Below, one piece after another: positions 5,705 to 6,655 of a DNA stretch of 6,655 nt; within the stretch, counting starts at the first letter, position 1, and the number at the start of each line of letters is the position of its first letter. The notes under the pieces were generated by a model. It did not search any database and was not told the origin of the DNA. It worked only from the letters and a program-made list of their open reading frames with translations. Source of the stretch: Firmicutes bacterium UBA4882 (GTDB taxonomy: Bacteria; Bacillota; UBA4882); the NCBI GenBank assembly GCA_002399265.1, contig DHDG01000040.1:8191-14845 (forward strand), written 5' to 3'. The translations under genes were made by a program, and so were the position numbers.

Positions 5705-6466
5705 TCAAGTAAATAACTTTCGCCCCAAAAAATCTGAAAACCTGCCTATAACTTTTTGCAGAGGACCTAAATGAATATCGTAATAATAATCAGACGTAAG
5801 CCAACCTTTCTCTTTATAATAATCATAATCATAAAGCCGTAAATCTGAGCTTTGAAGCCCTGAACGTGTCATTCTAAATGTCATTATCTTATACAGCGAA
5901 GGTTTGGCCAATTTTTCTTTGTTAAGCTTTTTATCAAATCGTCCTGCTAGGTTCATAATATTGGCTTTTAGTTTTTCAAGTTGTTTTTCTGGTATTGGCT
6001 CAGGGGTAATAACGGTTGTACCCTTAAGCACATCAAAACCTAAATTACGCCCTACACTTTCAAGATATTTTTGAACTTGCTTCCCAAAGGGGATAAACTG
6101 TGTTCCAATAGCTGTGAAGGTTTTTTTGAAAAACCTTGGTCTATGATAGATAAATGCAATCCTGTCAATGAAATTTTTCATACGTCCTGAAATGTTAAAC
6201 GCATAACTTGGACTTGCAAAAACAACACCATCTGACTCTTCCAGTTTTGCTATCAGCACATTTCGATCATCGTTATAAGGGCAGAATTGTTCGCCTTTAT
6301 CAAAACATAACTTACACCCACTGCAAAGCTCAAGATTATAGTCGTTCAGAAAGACGTACTCAAAATCAATATCCCGGTATTTTCTTAAGTACTTTTCAAA
6401 TTCCTGAACAGCTAAATAAGTTCCTTTTTTTCGAGCACTGCCAATAAACGCGGTTATTTTTTTCAC
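5705..6466 (-). CDS. Flavodoxin-fold NAD(P)H-dependent oxidoreductase with four-cysteine motif
   Basis: This 253-residue protein belongs to the NADPH-dependent FMN reductase / flavodoxin-like group. The phosphate-binding loop of the FMN site is G-S-A-R-K-K-G (9-15). S-P-S-Y-A-F-N-I-S-G-R-M-K-N-F-I-D-R (86-103) is the second FMN loop with its following helix. Cys48, Cys51, Cys54 and Cys62 form C-x2-C-x2-C-x7-C before D-D-R-N. This resembles the compact cluster motif of iron-sulfur flavoproteins (Isf), although many flavodoxin-type reductases share such cysteines without proof of a cluster. The C-terminus (about 150-253) is a lysine-rich extension beyond the usual 180-200 residue fold. I chose GTG at 6466: AGGAGG lies exactly six bases upstream, while the in-frame TTG at 6472 directly abuts it. 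The gene follows an FMN-binding-domain gene by 68 bases and is probably co-transcribed. The natural electron acceptor is unknown. Confidence 0.9.
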   Translation of the reverse strand: MKKITAFIGSARKKGTYLAVQEFEKYLRKYRDIDFEYVFLNDYNLELCSGCKLCFDKGEQFCPYNDDRNVLIAKLEESDGVVFASPSYAFNISGRMKNFIDRIAFIYHRPRFFKKTFTAIGTQFIPFGKQVQKYLESVGRNLGFDVLKGTTVITPEPIPEKQLEKLKANIMNLAGRFDKKLNKEKLAKPSLYKIMTFRMTRSGLQSSDLRLYDYDYYKEKGWLTSDYYYDIHLGPLQKVIGRFSDFLGRKLFT

Positions 6467-6472
6467 AGTCAA

Positions 6473-6478
6473 CCTCCT
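6473..6478 (-). promoter_or_regulatory. Ribosome-binding site that sets the GTG start of the flavodoxin-type gene
   Basis: CCTCCT on the plus strand reads AGGAGG on the minus strand. It is six bases before the GTG at 6466-6464 and zero bases before the TTG at 6472, so the GTG is the plausible start. Confidence 0.75.
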
Positions 6479-6534
6479 TATAGCCCATCGTGACCCGAAG
6501 CGGCAATGCTGGGATAGGTTGCTTAATTGTGTGA

Positions 6535-6655
6535 CTACTTAGACTCTCCTGCCATTGCTCCTTTAAGCGCATTTTCAATCCCCTGCAGGTACGCCTTGGA
6601 GGTAAGCGTTGCACCACTAATGGCGTCAACCTGTAAGGACTGGGCTTCAATCACC
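6535..6655 (-). CDS. FMN-binding domain protein, C-terminal end (partial)
   Basis: This is the last 39 codons of a minus-strand gene that begins beyond the window edge, ending in TAG at 6537-6535. The visible protein contains V-D-A-I-S-G-A-T-L-T-S-K-A-Y, followed by a short helix I-E-N-A-L-K-G-A. S-G-A-T preceded by D is the covalent flavinylation signature of the FMN-binding domain (PF04205; NqrC, RnfG and small exported electron carriers), where FMN is attached to the threonine through a phosphoester bond. Ending about 23 residues after the motif is typical of small stand-alone FMN-binding proteins. Such domains usually act outside the membrane, but a signal peptide or lipobox cannot be seen here. 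Pairing with the flavodoxin-type gene 68 bases downstream suggests a shared redox role. A matching flavin transferase (ApbE) is not in this window. Confidence 0.85.
   Translation of the reverse strand, partial: VIEAQSLQVDAISGATLTSKAYLQGIENALKGAMAGESK

Overview
The window looks like chromosomal DNA from a Gram-positive (Firmicutes-type) bacterium. Ribosome-binding sites are strong AGGAGG-like sequences, TTG and GTG starts are used, there are compact rho-independent terminators, and the gene families are typical of Clostridia, Negativicutes or Bacilli. This placement is inferred; no rRNA or other marker gene is present. Base composition appears mixed by eye: the left end (NHL and AraC genes) is richer in GC, while the methyltransferase and flavodoxin-type genes are AT-rich. 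This suggests an accessory, patchwork region.

Layout. Positions 3-143 (+) hold the C-terminal tail of an NHL-repeat protein. It converges on a minus-strand series through a compact terminator region at 225-284. Read in transcription order, right to left, the minus-strand series is: a cytoplasmic M1-like zinc metallopeptidase (3999-2728), a RidA/YjgF family protein (2649-2284) with its own terminator, an M55 (DppA-like) D-aminopeptidase (2109-1270) with its own probable promoter, and an AraC-type regulator with a GyrI-like effector domain (1188-331). Divergent from the peptidase, after a degenerate 14-bp tandem repeat, lies a 188-residue protein that looks like a lipoprotein lacking its signal peptide (4197-4763, +). 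It is followed by a class I SAM-dependent methyltransferase (4887-5576, +). The right end is a minus-strand flavin pair: the C-terminus of an FMN-binding-domain protein (6655-6535) and a flavodoxin-fold NAD(P)H oxidoreductase with a four-cysteine motif (6466-5705).

How the genes may work together. Two metallopeptidases plus RidA suggest intracellular peptide or amino-acid turnover, with a small-molecule-sensing regulator at the end. The terminator after RidA means at least two transcripts. The FMN-binding protein and the flavodoxin-type reductase plausibly form a redox pair.

The most notable non-gene structure is at 5590-5688: a decayed fragment of a second ridA-like gene, just past the flavodoxin stop. 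It matches the C-terminal coding part of the intact ridA-like gene about 3.3 kb away at 40 of 45 bases in its core. I see no convincing wholly new system. The best leads are the peptidase variant, the ridA relic and the 14-bp repeat.
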